Origin: Gammaproteobacteria bacterium
GTDB lineage: Bacteria; Pseudomonadota; Gammaproteobacteria; JAPPPA01
Direction of reading: 5' to 3'
Length of the DNA stretch: 9,026 nt
Assembly: GCA_028817755.1 (NCBI GenBank)
Contig: JAPPPA010000151.1
Coordinates: 1-9,026 of the forward strand
Positions 1-6,568 of this stretch are shown here, one piece after another. The notes under the pieces are model-generated. The model had not been told where the DNA came from and made no database searches. It saw nothing but the letters and a program-made list of their open reading frames with translations. The stretch's first letter is position 1, and the number at the start of each line of letters is the position of its first letter. Both the position numbers and the translations under genes were made by a program.

Positions 1-344
1 TGCGTAGCCTCGTCACACTGCTAGAAGAAAGCATGATTAACACCCTAGCCGCGTATAGCATCACCGCGGTTGCTAAGGCCGATGCGCCCGGTGTGTATGT
101 AAACGACAAAAAAATTGGCTCCATTGGCTTACGCGTAAAAAACGGCCGTTGTTACCACGGCCTTTCTCTCAATATTGATATGGATTTAGCGCCCTTTAGC
201 CGTATCAACCCCTGCGGCTACGAACACCTGCAAATGACTCAGGTCAGTGGTGAAACTTCTTCTCCAATAAACTTGGCCAACGTCAGCACAACGCTTGAAA
301 ACGAGCTTCTAAGACAACTCAGCTCGCGCAATTCTGCAAAATAA
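1..344 (+). CDS. lipB: Octanoyl-[acyl-carrier-protein]:protein N-octanoyltransferase LipB, C-terminal part (5' truncated)
   Basis: LipB transfers the octanoyl group from acyl-carrier protein to lipoyl domains of 2-oxoacid dehydrogenases and the glycine cleavage H protein, the first step of lipoate synthesis in the cytoplasm. The frame is open from the left edge (codons start at base 3), so the Met codon at 33 is internal; its N-terminal half lies outside the window. The stretch KKIGSIGLRV, then CYHGLSLNIDMDL and RINPCGY, is the signature of the C-terminal half. Lys27 and Cys61, counted from the Met at 33, sit 34 residues apart, the same spacing as the catalytic Lys135/Cys169 pair of E. coli LipB. 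The stop is TAA at 342-344. lipA, often the next gene, is not present downstream. Identification is firm; only the length of the missing part is unknown. Confidence 0.95.
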   Translation, partial: RSLVTLLEESMINTLAAYSITAVAKADAPGVYVNDKKIGSIGLRVKNGRCYHGLSLNIDMDLAPFSRINPCGYEHLQMTQVSGETSSPINLANVSTTLENELLRQLSSRNSAK

Positions 345-385
345 TCTCGACCTCTCAGTTGTAAACAACCAGCTGTTTTTGAATT

Positions 386-416
386 TGTAATTAACCTCCC
401 GTTCAGTTAGTATTTA
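386..416 (+). promoter_or_regulatory. Candidate promoter/operator region of the TetR-family gene
   Basis: The lipB-tetR gap (345-443) is AT-rich and must hold the tetR promoter. TTGTAA (386-391) and TAGTAT (408-413) could serve as weak -35 and -10 boxes with a 16-bp spacer. The short dyad TAAC (392-395) / GTTA (406-409) lies between or over them, and GTAAT (387-391) / ATTAC (416-420) forms an outer, looser dyad. TetR regulators often bind such dyads over their own promoter, but these arms are short and could be chance. AAAGG at 431-435 is a reasonable ribosome binding site, 8 nt before the ATG at 444. Confidence 0.3.
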
Positions 417-443
417 TTACGCTTTGATATAAAGGTAATTGAT

Positions 444-1091
444 ATGCGCAACGCAAGTTTTAATGCTATGCGCCGCTACCGCCCCGCCTCGGGTTCAGTC
501 CCCCCACTTACACGTAAAGGCGAGGCTACCCGCCAGCGGATTTTGGAGGCGGCGACAAAAGAAATTGGGTTAAACGGATACCACATAGCCTCTGTTAGCA
601 GCATCACCAGCGAAGCCGGTGTTGGCCAAGGCACGTTTTATTTGTACTTCAAAAGCAAAGATGACCTACTGGTTGAACTGGTAGGAAAACTGACCAATGA
701 ATTGCGAGAGCTACTACTAGAAGCCAGCAAAAACGCGGCTTCTCGTCTCGCAGCAGAACGCGCCTGTATTCAAACGTTTTTGAAATACGTTTACGAAAAC
801 CAACGCTTATACCGTGTTTTCATGGAATGCCAGTTCATCAACCCTCAATTGCATCAGAGTAGCTACCAAGACTTCGCTAACCACTGGGTCAAATTGCTTG
901 ATGAAGCCAGCCAACACGGCGAAATTGTTGAAGGTGATAACGAGGTTCGAGCCTGGGCAATGATGGGAATGCACCACCTATTGGCGATGCGTTTCTCTGT
1001 TTGGAGCAACCAAGCACCCGATGAAGAAATCATCGACCAAGCTGTTGCCCTCATACGCGACGGTATTTCAACCCGCAGTGCTAACTGCTAA
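444..1091 (+). CDS. TetR/AcrR-family transcriptional regulator
   Basis: This is a 215-residue one-component repressor-type protein. After a basic 25-residue leader, residues 26-75 form the TetR N-terminal DNA-binding domain: TRQRILEAA as helix 1, then the helix-turn-helix with SSITSEAGVGQGTFYLYF at about 52-69 and the closing KSKDDL. The C-terminal part (about 85-215) is the variable ligand-binding and dimerisation domain, with aromatic and Met-rich segments; its ligand cannot be read from sequence. ATG 444 is preceded by AAAGG at 431-435; an internal ATG at 468 is a possible alternative start. The gene ends 134 nt before an mla-type operon on the same strand, with a terminator between. It is therefore probably a separate transcription unit, and control of mlaF by this protein is only an inference from proximity. 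Confidence 0.9.
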   Translation: MRNASFNAMRRYRPASGSVPPLTRKGEATRQRILEAATKEIGLNGYHIASVSSITSEAGVGQGTFYLYFKSKDDLLVELVGKLTNELRELLLEASKNAASRLAAERACIQTFLKYVYENQRLYRVFMECQFINPQLHQSSYQDFANHWVKLLDEASQHGEIVEGDNEVRAWAMMGMHHLLAMRFSVWSNQAPDEEIIDQAVALIRDGISTRSANC

Positions 1092-1114
1092 ATCAGAAGT
1101 AACAAATCACACTT

Positions 1115-1149
1115 AAAGCCGCCAGAACCGCAGTCTAGGCGGCTTTTTT
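1115..1149 (+). terminator. Rho-independent terminator after the TetR gene
   Basis: AAAGCCGCC (1115-1123) pairs perfectly with GGCGGCTTT (1138-1146) around a 14-nt loop, and the T run 1144-1149 follows. It lies 24 nt after the tetR stop and separates tetR from the mlaF operon. Confidence 0.85.
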
Positions 1150-1164
1150 CTGTCTACAAAACAC

Positions 1165-1200
1165 CATACGTCTTGGGCAATTGGTCTTATAATGCTCGGC
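1165..1200 (+). promoter_or_regulatory. Candidate sigma-70 promoter of the mla-type operon
   Basis: A perfect consensus -10 box TATAAT occupies 1188-1193, 33 nt before the GTG start of mlaF and just after the tetR terminator. No good -35 box is seen at 16-18 bp spacing (CATACG at 1165-1170 is poor) and there is no extended -10 TG, so activity may be modest or depend on an activator. Transcription would begin near 1200, giving a leader of about 26 nt. Confidence 0.55.
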
Positions 1201-1225
1201 CGTCTTCCCTTAGCGGATCATCTTC

Positions 1226-2029
1226 GTGTCTGGCAATTTAGTTACCGTACGTGACTTACATTTCTATCGTGGTAAGCGCCCTATTTATAGTGGCGTAGAT
1301 ATCGATATTCGTCGCGGCAAAATCACTGCAATTCTCGGCCCCAGCGGCACAGGCAAAACCACCTTGCTGCGGCTTATTAGTGGCCAACTCAAAGCTGCCC
1401 AAGGCACGGTTGAATTCGACGGACAAAACGTGGCCGAACTGCGCCGCGCAGAACTTTTTGAATTGCGTAAGCGCCTTGGCATGTTGTTCCAAACGGGCGC
1501 CCTACTCACCGACCTCAGCGTTTACGACAACGTTGCCTACCCATTACGTGAGCACAGTGGCAAAACCGAAGACGAAATTTATGAAACCGTCTTAAACAAG
1601 CTCGAAGCCGTAGGCTTACGCAATGCGCGTAACCTGATGCCATCTGAGCTTTCTGGCGGTATGGCACGTCGCGTTGCCTTGGCACGTGCAATTGCACTGG
1701 GCCCAGACTTGGTCATGTACGACGAGCCATTTACCGGCCAAGACCCTATCTCTATGGGCGTGCTGATCAAGTTGATTCGCAGCGTAAATGACGACCTAGG
1801 CATTACCAGCGTGGTGGTTTCTCATGATGTTGACGAAGTCCTATCCATTGCCGATTACGCCTATATCGTTGCCGACGGCAAAGTGATTTGCCACGGCGAT
1901 GCGGAACAACTCCGCGCTAGCGAGTCTGATTGGGTACAACAGTTTTTAAACGGTAAGGCAGATGGCCCCGTGAGCTTCCACTTCCCCGGCCCTAGCTATG
2001 AAGATGACTTAGCAGGAGGCACAAAGTAA
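1226..2029 (+). CDS. mlaF: MlaF-type ABC transporter ATP-binding protein (phospholipid transport)
   Basis: This is the cytoplasmic ATPase that powers the MlaFED phospholipid transporter. At 267 residues it is of normal MlaF length. Visible motifs are Walker A GPSGTGKTT (38-46), Q-loop Gln89 in MLFQTGALLTDLSVYDNV, ABC signature LSGGM (142-146), Walker B LVMYDEP with Asp166/Glu167, and H-loop His200. The LFQ-GAL-DL Q-loop and the C-terminal tail (VQQFLNGKADGPVSF) are typical of MlaF/Ttg2A rather than other importers. The start is GTG at 1226: an in-frame TAG at 1211 leaves no upstream alternative. Only a weak GGA at 1215-1217 serves as Shine-Dalgarno. It is the first gene of the operon; its TAA stop shares one base with the mlaE ATG (TAATG). 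Confidence 0.95.
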   Translation: MSGNLVTVRDLHFYRGKRPIYSGVDIDIRRGKITAILGPSGTGKTTLLRLISGQLKAAQGTVEFDGQNVAELRRAELFELRKRLGMLFQTGALLTDLSVYDNVAYPLREHSGKTEDEIYETVLNKLEAVGLRNARNLMPSELSGGMARRVALARAIALGPDLVMYDEPFTGQDPISMGVLIKLIRSVNDDLGITSVVVSHDVDEVLSIADYAYIVADGKVICHGDAEQLRASESDWVQQFLNGKADGPVSFHFPGPSYEDDLAGGTK

Positions 2030-2031
2030 TG
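2014..2031 (+). promoter_or_regulatory. Strong mlaE ribosome binding site and overlapping stop/start
   Basis: AGGAGG at 2014-2019 lies inside the end of mlaF, 9 nt before the mlaE ATG at 2029. The mlaF stop TAA (2027-2029) overlaps that ATG by one base, so translation of permease and ATPase is probably coupled. This is by far the best ribosome binding site in the operon. Confidence 0.8.
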
Positions 2032-2790
2032 ACCTCTTTCTTCGCTCACTTCGGCCGTAGCTTTATTTTTCTACTGCAGCTTTTAGCCGCACTGGTACCT
2101 GCGACAGCTAAATTCCGTCTTCGCCTGCTTACCCAGCAAATTTGGTCGGTCGGTAACCAGTCATTAGTCATTATTGTGGTGTCCGGCATTTTCGTCGGCA
2201 TGGTGTTAGCACTGCAGGGCTACCGCACCTTAGTTACATTTGGCGCTGAAGAGTCACTCGGCGTGGTTGTTGGCTTGTCTATCGTGCGCGAGCTCGGCCC
2301 AGTACTCACTGGCCTGCTCTTCGCTGGCCGCGCTGGCTCTGCACTTGCTGCAGAAATCGGGCTTATGCGCGCTACCGAACAAATCGACGGCCTTGAGTTG
2401 ATGGCTGTTGATCCCGTTCGTCGCTTACTCGTCCCGCGCTTCCTTGCCGTATTGATTAGCCTGCCGCTACTCACTGCTATTTTTAGCTGCATGGCCATTG
2501 GTGCTGCCGGTGCTCACCTGATTGGTGTGGACTTACTCGGCGTAGACAGCGGCGCTTACTGGTCACAAATGAAAGCCGCAGTAGACTTTGAAGGCGACGT
2601 ACTCAACGGCATTATCAAAAGCGCCGTATTCGCCTTTGGTGTTGGCTGGATCGCGCTTTATCAAGGCTACTACGCCGCCCCTACATCGGAAGGCGTTGGC
2701 CGTGCCACCACACGTACTGTGGTGATTTCATCTCTCTTTATTCTTGGTTCTAATTTTGTTCTGACAGCCCTGCTGTTCGGAGGCGTATAA
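2029..2790 (+). CDS. mlaE: MlaE-type ABC transporter permease (phospholipid transport)
   Basis: This is the inner-membrane permease of the MCE transporter; two copies sit above the MlaF dimer and below the MlaD ring. The 253-residue length fits the family. An amphipathic N-terminal segment (4-35) is followed by hydrophobic helices at about 45-65, 78-105, 135-162, 195-216 and 229-250. The conserved core SIVRELGPVLTGLLFAGRAG (84-103), with AAEIGLMRATEQIDGLELM (107-125) and VDPVRRLLVPR just after, is the MlaE family signature and contains the segment that contacts the ATPase. It is translationally coupled to mlaF through TAATG, and mlaD starts 2 nt after its stop. Confidence 0.95.
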   Translation: MTSFFAHFGRSFIFLLQLLAALVPATAKFRLRLLTQQIWSVGNQSLVIIVVSGIFVGMVLALQGYRTLVTFGAEESLGVVVGLSIVRELGPVLTGLLFAGRAGSALAAEIGLMRATEQIDGLELMAVDPVRRLLVPRFLAVLISLPLLTAIFSCMAIGAAGAHLIGVDLLGVDSGAYWSQMKAAVDFEGDVLNGIIKSAVFAFGVGWIALYQGYYAAPTSEGVGRATTRTVVISSLFILGSNFVLTALLFGGV

Positions 2791-2792
2791 AC

Positions 2793-3260
2793 ATGCATAA
2801 CCGTACCGTAGAAGCCGTAGTTGGCTTTTTCCTTTGCCTTGGCGTTGCCGCCATCCTCATGCTTACCTTCCAAGTGAGTGATTTGCAGCGTGGCGTTAAC
2901 GGCAACAGCTACACCGTATACGCCAACTTTGAAAACACCGGCGGCCTTAAAGTCGGTTCTTCCGTCAACATGGCAGGCGTTAACATTGGCCGCGTGACTG
3001 AAATCAGTATCGACGAAGATACCTTCGAGTCACGCGTTGCCCTAACCATTCAGAACGACTACGAAATTCTACCACGCGACAGTAGCGCCAGCATTCTCAC
3101 CGCCGGCCTGCTCGGCGAAAAATACATTGGTGTTGAGCCAGGCGGAGACATCAAAACGCTAAAAGACGGCGACGTGGTGAAGTTCACTGAATCTGCCCTC
3201 GTACTCGAGCAAATCATCGGCCAGTTCCTCTTTAATCAAGCCTCGGCAAAAGACGACTAG
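2793..3260 (+). CDS. mlaD: MlaD-type MCE-domain protein
   Basis: MlaD proteins form a hexameric periplasmic ring on top of MlaFE through which phospholipids pass. This 155-residue protein has one N-terminal transmembrane helix (about 8-27), a single MCE domain (about 39-117; SYTVYANFENTGGLKVGSSV, VNIGRV, and TAGLLGEKYIGVEPGG at 103-118), and a short C-terminal helix (SALVLEQIIGQFLFN, about 137-151) that would line the hydrophobic pore. It is slightly shorter than E. coli MlaD (183 residues), with a shorter tail. The start ATG 2793 has GGAGG at 2779-2783 inside the end of mlaE. It contains one MCE domain, so it cannot by itself span the periplasm as the long PqiB/LetB proteins do. Confidence 0.94.
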   Translation: MHNRTVEAVVGFFLCLGVAAILMLTFQVSDLQRGVNGNSYTVYANFENTGGLKVGSSVNMAGVNIGRVTEISIDEDTFESRVALTIQNDYEILPRDSSASILTAGLLGEKYIGVEPGGDIKTLKDGDVVKFTESALVLEQIIGQFLFNQASAKDD

Positions 3261-3278
3261 CCCTATTGGGAGTGACCT

Positions 3279-4649
3279 ATGAGCACCGCAGTAAAAGCCC
3301 TTTTCGCCAGCGCAGCACTTACCGTTGCTACGATTGTCAGCGCTGAGCCACTCACGCTAGAGCGCGCTATCGAGCTGGCCCAACAAAACGACTACCGCAC
3401 GCTAGAGAAAAAACACCTCGCAGCCGCAGCTGAAGGCCTAGTGCAAGAAGCCGAAGGTGCTGATGGTTGGTTACTAGACCTCACTACAGCACTCGCCTTA
3501 ACCACAAAAGTTGAGGGTGGTTTTTTCGACGAAAACTGCAACAACAATTGCGACAACGACAACGTTCGAGACGACCTCTATGACGTTGACGGCATCACTC
3601 CATTCGTTGCACTTCGCGCCACGCTCATCAAACCGCTGATGACCTTTGGCAAAATCGAAAATTACAAAGCCGCTGCGGAACAACTCCATAAGGTAAAGCT
3701 GGAAGACATCATCATTCAGCAAAACCAAACCGGTATGGACGTTGTTAAGGCCTACTACGGCAACTTAGCCGCCTTAGGTGGGATTGCGTTACTAGAGGAA
3801 GCAGCAGACCGTCTAACTGCCGCCGAAGAAATCGCCGAAGACTTATTAGATAGTGATGACGCTGATATCTCAGAAGGCGACCTCTACACCCTAAAAGCCG
3901 GCAAAGGTCTCATTCAAAAATTCCTTGCTCAAGCACAGGGCCTGCAGAAAACGGCACACGCAGGGCTCGCGCTACTAACAGGCCAAGACGCCAACACCAT
4001 GACGATGGCCAGTAAACGTTTGCGCCCTCTTTCACTTCCAAGTGAGGATTTAGAGACGCTGCAAACAATGGCCCTAGAAAACCGTCCAGAAATGCGTCAA
4101 TTAGAAGCTGGCCTAAAGGCTCGCCGTTCTCTAGTCAAAGCTAGACAAGCCGAATCTAAGCCAAATGTATTCGCTGGTATTGCAGGCACCTTTGCCTACG
4201 CACCAGGCCGTGAGCAAATCGACAACCCACACGTTCAAGACCCATTCAACCACTACGCCGCCAGCCCACTCGTTGGCCTGCAGTGGAAATGGCAAGGCAG
4301 CCGCACCGCTGGCCAAATTGCTCAAGCAGAAGCTGAACTGCGTGCATTAGAAGCTAAAGGCCACTTCGCGCGCGGTGGTATTCCGTTCCAAGTTGCCGAA
4401 GCTTGGTACAAAGTAGAATCAGGCTACGAAGCACAGCGCGCCCTAAGCACTGCCTCTCGTGATGCCCGCCGCGCCATGCTTTCCGCTTATTTAGACTTTG
4501 AAGCCGGTACTGGGGAACCTGCCAAGGCCTTAGAAGCTCTAAGAACCTACACGCTGACTTATGCGGACTACCTGTTAACGGTAAATAACTACAACAACGA
4601 TGTTATTAACCTACGCCGCCTAACCGGCCAACCACTTATTACCCAGTAA
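3279..4649 (+). CDS. TolC-like outer membrane efflux (OEP) family protein within the mla operon
   Basis: This 456-residue protein has the layout of TolC/OEP channels: a signal peptide (1-22, ending VSA before EPLTLERAIELA), long alanine/glutamate-rich helices that would form a periplasmic coiled-coil barrel, and two pseudo-repeats each carrying a pair of outer-membrane strands (around 64-115 and 295-345). The opening LTLERAIELAQQND and the later ENRPEMRQLEAGLKARR and VNNYNNDVINLRRLTGQ are typical of the family. Such proteins trimerise into an outer-membrane conduit. It lies 18 nt after mlaD, with GGGAGTGA at 3268-3275 as ribosome site, and 28 nt before mlaC, so it is very likely cotranscribed. 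The predicted first surface loop (80-105) is unusually Asp/Asn-rich with CNNNC. A role with the Mla components is inferred from position only; classic export with another pump is the alternative. Confidence 0.85.
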   Translation: MSTAVKALFASAALTVATIVSAEPLTLERAIELAQQNDYRTLEKKHLAAAAEGLVQEAEGADGWLLDLTTALALTTKVEGGFFDENCNNNCDNDNVRDDLYDVDGITPFVALRATLIKPLMTFGKIENYKAAAEQLHKVKLEDIIIQQNQTGMDVVKAYYGNLAALGGIALLEEAADRLTAAEEIAEDLLDSDDADISEGDLYTLKAGKGLIQKFLAQAQGLQKTAHAGLALLTGQDANTMTMASKRLRPLSLPSEDLETLQTMALENRPEMRQLEAGLKARRSLVKARQAESKPNVFAGIAGTFAYAPGREQIDNPHVQDPFNHYAASPLVGLQWKWQGSRTAGQIAQAEAELRALEAKGHFARGGIPFQVAEAWYKVESGYEAQRALSTASRDARRAMLSAYLDFEAGTGEPAKALEALRTYTLTYADYLLTVNNYNNDVINLRRLTGQPLITQ

Positions 4650-4677
4650 CTCATAGCCACACGCTGTAGCCATTATT

Positions 4678-5283
4678 ATGAAAAAACTACACACCCTTCT
4701 CGCTAGCCTATTCATTAGCTTCGGCCTACTGAGCGCCAACATTGCTCATGCCGAAGAAAACCCGGCTGAGCTTGTTAAAAATGTGACTGACAAAGTCCTC
4801 GCCAAACTGGCTGAAGACAAAGACCGCATTGGCAAAGACAAAGGCCTCGTTAACGAATACGTCAACGAATTCGTACTGCCTAACTTCGACTTTGGTTATA
4901 TGAGCCAGCTCGTACTAGGCAAATACTGGCGCAAAGCTAGCGCCGAAGAACGCAGCGCGTTTACCGAAGAATTCCGCACGCTACTCGTACGCACCTACGC
5001 CAACTCGCTCACCAACTACAGCGATCAAGAAGTTGAATACCTGCCTTGGCGTGCAGGCTCTGATCCTGACGACACCAAAGTCGGCGTAGAGATCATTCCT
5101 CAAGCAGGCCCAAGCATTCCAATTGACTACGCCCTGCATCGCGTAGACGGCAAATGGAAGGTATACGACGTATCGGTAGACGGCCTTTCACTCGTTACCA
5201 ACTACCGTCGTAGCTTCGGCAAAAAAGCCAAAACTGACGGCGTTGCTGCACTGATTAAAGAGCTACAAGCCAAAAACAGCTAA
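4678..5283 (+). CDS. mlaC: MlaC/Ttg2D-type periplasmic phospholipid-binding protein
   Basis: MlaC carries a phospholipid across the periplasm between the outer membrane and the MlaFED complex. The 201-residue product has a Sec signal peptide (KK at 2-3, hydrophobic core 6-22, cleavage after AHA at 23-25) and the Tol-Tol-Ttg2 family fold. Characteristic stretches are FVLPNFDFGYMSQLVLGKYW, then ASAEERSAFTEEFRTLLVRT, and near the end GKWKVYDVSVDGLSLVTNYR. The size matches E. coli MlaC (211 residues). The ATG at 4678 has no clear Shine-Dalgarno sequence, so initiation may be weak or depend on translation of the upstream gene. It is the last gene of the operon: no mlaB (STAS protein) follows, and a strong terminator lies 28 nt downstream. 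Confidence 0.93.
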   Translation: MKKLHTLLASLFISFGLLSANIAHAEENPAELVKNVTDKVLAKLAEDKDRIGKDKGLVNEYVNEFVLPNFDFGYMSQLVLGKYWRKASAEERSAFTEEFRTLLVRTYANSLTNYSDQEVEYLPWRAGSDPDDTKVGVEIIPQAGPSIPIDYALHRVDGKWKVYDVSVDGLSLVTNYRRSFGKKAKTDGVAALIKELQAKNS

Positions 5284-5311
5284 GCGCATAAAGCTAAACA
5301 TTAGCGATAAC

Positions 5312-5348
5312 GCACAAAAAAGCCGGGCCCAGCCCGGCTTTTTTGTGC
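5312..5348 (+). terminator. Strong Rho-independent terminator of the mla operon
   Basis: A perfect 17-bp inverted repeat (5312-5328 with 5332-5348) around a 3-nt loop has a GCCGGGC core flanked by six A on the left and six T on the right, so it could terminate transcription in either direction. It sits 28 nt after mlaC and marks the operon's end. Confidence 0.92.
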
Positions 5349-5361
5349 CTCAAACCGATAA

Positions 5362-5391
5362 CTAACAATAATAGGAAAGCAGCGCTACAAT
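5362..5391 (+). promoter_or_regulatory. Weak candidate promoter for the membrane-protein cluster
   Basis: TACAAT (5386-5391, five of six consensus bases) with CTAACA (5362-5367, four of six) at 18-bp spacing lies between the mla terminator and the gene at 5458. A promoter is expected here because the terminator insulates that gene, but these boxes are ordinary matches. The implied leader is about 60 nt. Confidence 0.35.
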
Positions 5392-5457
5392 CGGGCAAGT
5401 TCGGCAATAAATATTCAAGCACGCATTACTCAATAAGCGGCACCGACAGGAGCGAGA

Positions 5458-6126
5458 ATGAACGCAATAAACCATGCAGCAACGGCACTCATAATTAACA
5501 AAAAATGGCCCAACGTGCCCATTATTCCTGTTCTAATTTCAGTACAGCTGGTTGAATTTTTGTGGGTGATATTCAACTTACTAGGTGTTGAAATCACCAC
5601 CACTGAACCAGTGGTCCGGGCAGTGAATGATATTCACCTTGCATATATGCCTTTTTCCCACTCGATGGGCGCCACAATATTCTTAGCCATTCTTACTTGG
5701 TTACTATTCACATACACTCTAAAGCGCCCAGTTTGGGGCGTTGCGCTAGCCGCAGCCCTTTCTTCTCATGTGTTACTCGACTTGGCCACACATGTACAAG
5801 ACATAGCCATTGCCCCTGGCATAGATACCCCAAAATTCGGCACCGGTCTCTATGGCATACCGTTAATCGCTCTTGCTGTAGAAATTGCATACGGCATTTT
5901 TTGTTGGTGGTATTTCCAAGGTACAAAACTACTATTAGCTGCCATTGTGCTGCTTAACTTAGCTTCTCTATCTTTCTACTGGCCAGCCCTACTCGGTCCA
6001 GAACAACTACTCGCTGCCGAACCTAAGCTGTTTGCAGCTGTAATCGGTGTCCATATCGTTACCGGTTTATTCGCCATATGGTTTTTTGCCAAAGAGCAAT
6101 GGGGGCAGTCATCAGGTGGCGCCTAA
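5458..6126 (+). CDS. Polytopic membrane protein with buried His/Asp motifs (possible YdjM/DUF457-like)
   Basis: I do not recognise a firm family. The 222-residue protein has about six hydrophobic segments (about 21-44, 68-88, 91-110, 129-153, 157-175, 192-211). Within or next to them lie polar residues that could form a metal site: Asn5-His6 at the N-terminus, Glu33, His60, Ser67-His68-Ser69, and SSHVLLDLATH with His104, Asp108 and His112. This pattern recalls inner-membrane 'metal-dependent hydrolase' proteins of the YdjM/DUF457 type, though whether those are enzymes is itself unclear. ATG 5458 has AGGAG at 5448-5452, only 5 nt away but convincing. The next gene begins 28 nt after its stop, suggesting cotranscription. 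The coding frame is firm; the function is not. Confidence 0.82.
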   Translation: MNAINHAATALIINKKWPNVPIIPVLISVQLVEFLWVIFNLLGVEITTTEPVVRAVNDIHLAYMPFSHSMGATIFLAILTWLLFTYTLKRPVWGVALAAALSSHVLLDLATHVQDIAIAPGIDTPKFGTGLYGIPLIALAVEIAYGIFCWWYFQGTKLLLAAIVLLNLASLSFYWPALLGPEQLLAAEPKLFAAVIGVHIVTGLFAIWFFAKEQWGQSSGGA

Positions 6127-6154
6127 TAGGTGATTACAACTCTCCCTCACAGTT

Positions 6155-6568
6155 ATGAAAAAGCTCCATCTAATCACTGGGCTATTTGGTTTTCTAAGTT
6201 TTTTAGCTACCGGCTTTTACATGAAAACTTCATTTCCGGATGCCTATGCTGGTAATGAAGTGGCTCACATGATGTTTCGGGCAAACCATATTTACTTACT
6301 ACTTTCTGCGGCAATACATGGCGTGTTGGGTTTGTATTTGCAGCGTGCTAGCAGTCGTATTGCTAGCAAGGTTCAAACACTGGCTTCTCTGGTACTTATC
6401 ACGACCACCGGACTTTTCCTCGCGGCGTTTTTCTTGGAAACCGCGGCTGGAAATTTTGAAAGGCCAATGACTTACTTTGCGGTGGTATTCACGGTTGTAG
6501 CGATGGGCATGCTCTGCCTGAGCGCATTGATTGAGACACGAAGCCGTGTGGTTTCTGACTCGCGTTAA
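6155..6568 (+). CDS. Four-helix membrane protein of unknown function
   Basis: This 137-residue protein is mostly hydrophobic, with four likely transmembrane helices at about 4-23, 45-63, 73-94 and 106-126. The loop between helices 1 and 2 is hydrophilic (MKTSFPDAYAGNEVAHMMF), and the RANHIYLLLSAAIHG stretch places His45 and His55 at and inside helix 2; His38 lies just before. I know no function for this arrangement. There is no signal cleavage site, and no clear Shine-Dalgarno sequence precedes ATG 6155. It follows the six-helix protein by 28 nt, and its last 38 bp or less overlap the start of the next frame, so the three probably form one operon. Confidence 0.75.
   Translation: MKKLHLITGLFGFLSFLATGFYMKTSFPDAYAGNEVAHMMFRANHIYLLLSAAIHGVLGLYLQRASSRIASKVQTLASLVLITTTGLFLAAFFLETAAGNFERPMTYFAVVFTVVAMGMLCLSALIETRSRVVSDSR

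Noticed and set aside
363..380. Possible lipB terminator, AAACA pairing with TGTTT followed by T
   Set aside because: Only five A/T-rich base pairs with a 6-nt loop; not stable enough to support as a terminator.
1115..1149. The tetR-mlaF intergenic hairpin as an attenuator for mlaF
   Set aside because: It precedes the candidate mlaF promoter and has the standard form of a simple terminator; no alternative antiterminator pairing was seen.
1176..1187. CAATTG palindrome just upstream of the TATAAT box as a TetR operator
   Set aside because: Six-base palindrome only, with no matching copy in the tetR promoter region.
1256..1803. Several minus-strand open frames opposite mlaF
   Set aside because: They lie fully antisense to a gene with complete ABC motifs, have no ribosome sites and no recognisable protein features.
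6346..6368. Palindrome TGCTAGCA present twice, 15 bp apart
   Set aside because: It lies inside a coding frame, the spacing is exactly five codons, and both copies encode Ala-Ser in a small-residue loop; most likely codon coincidence.
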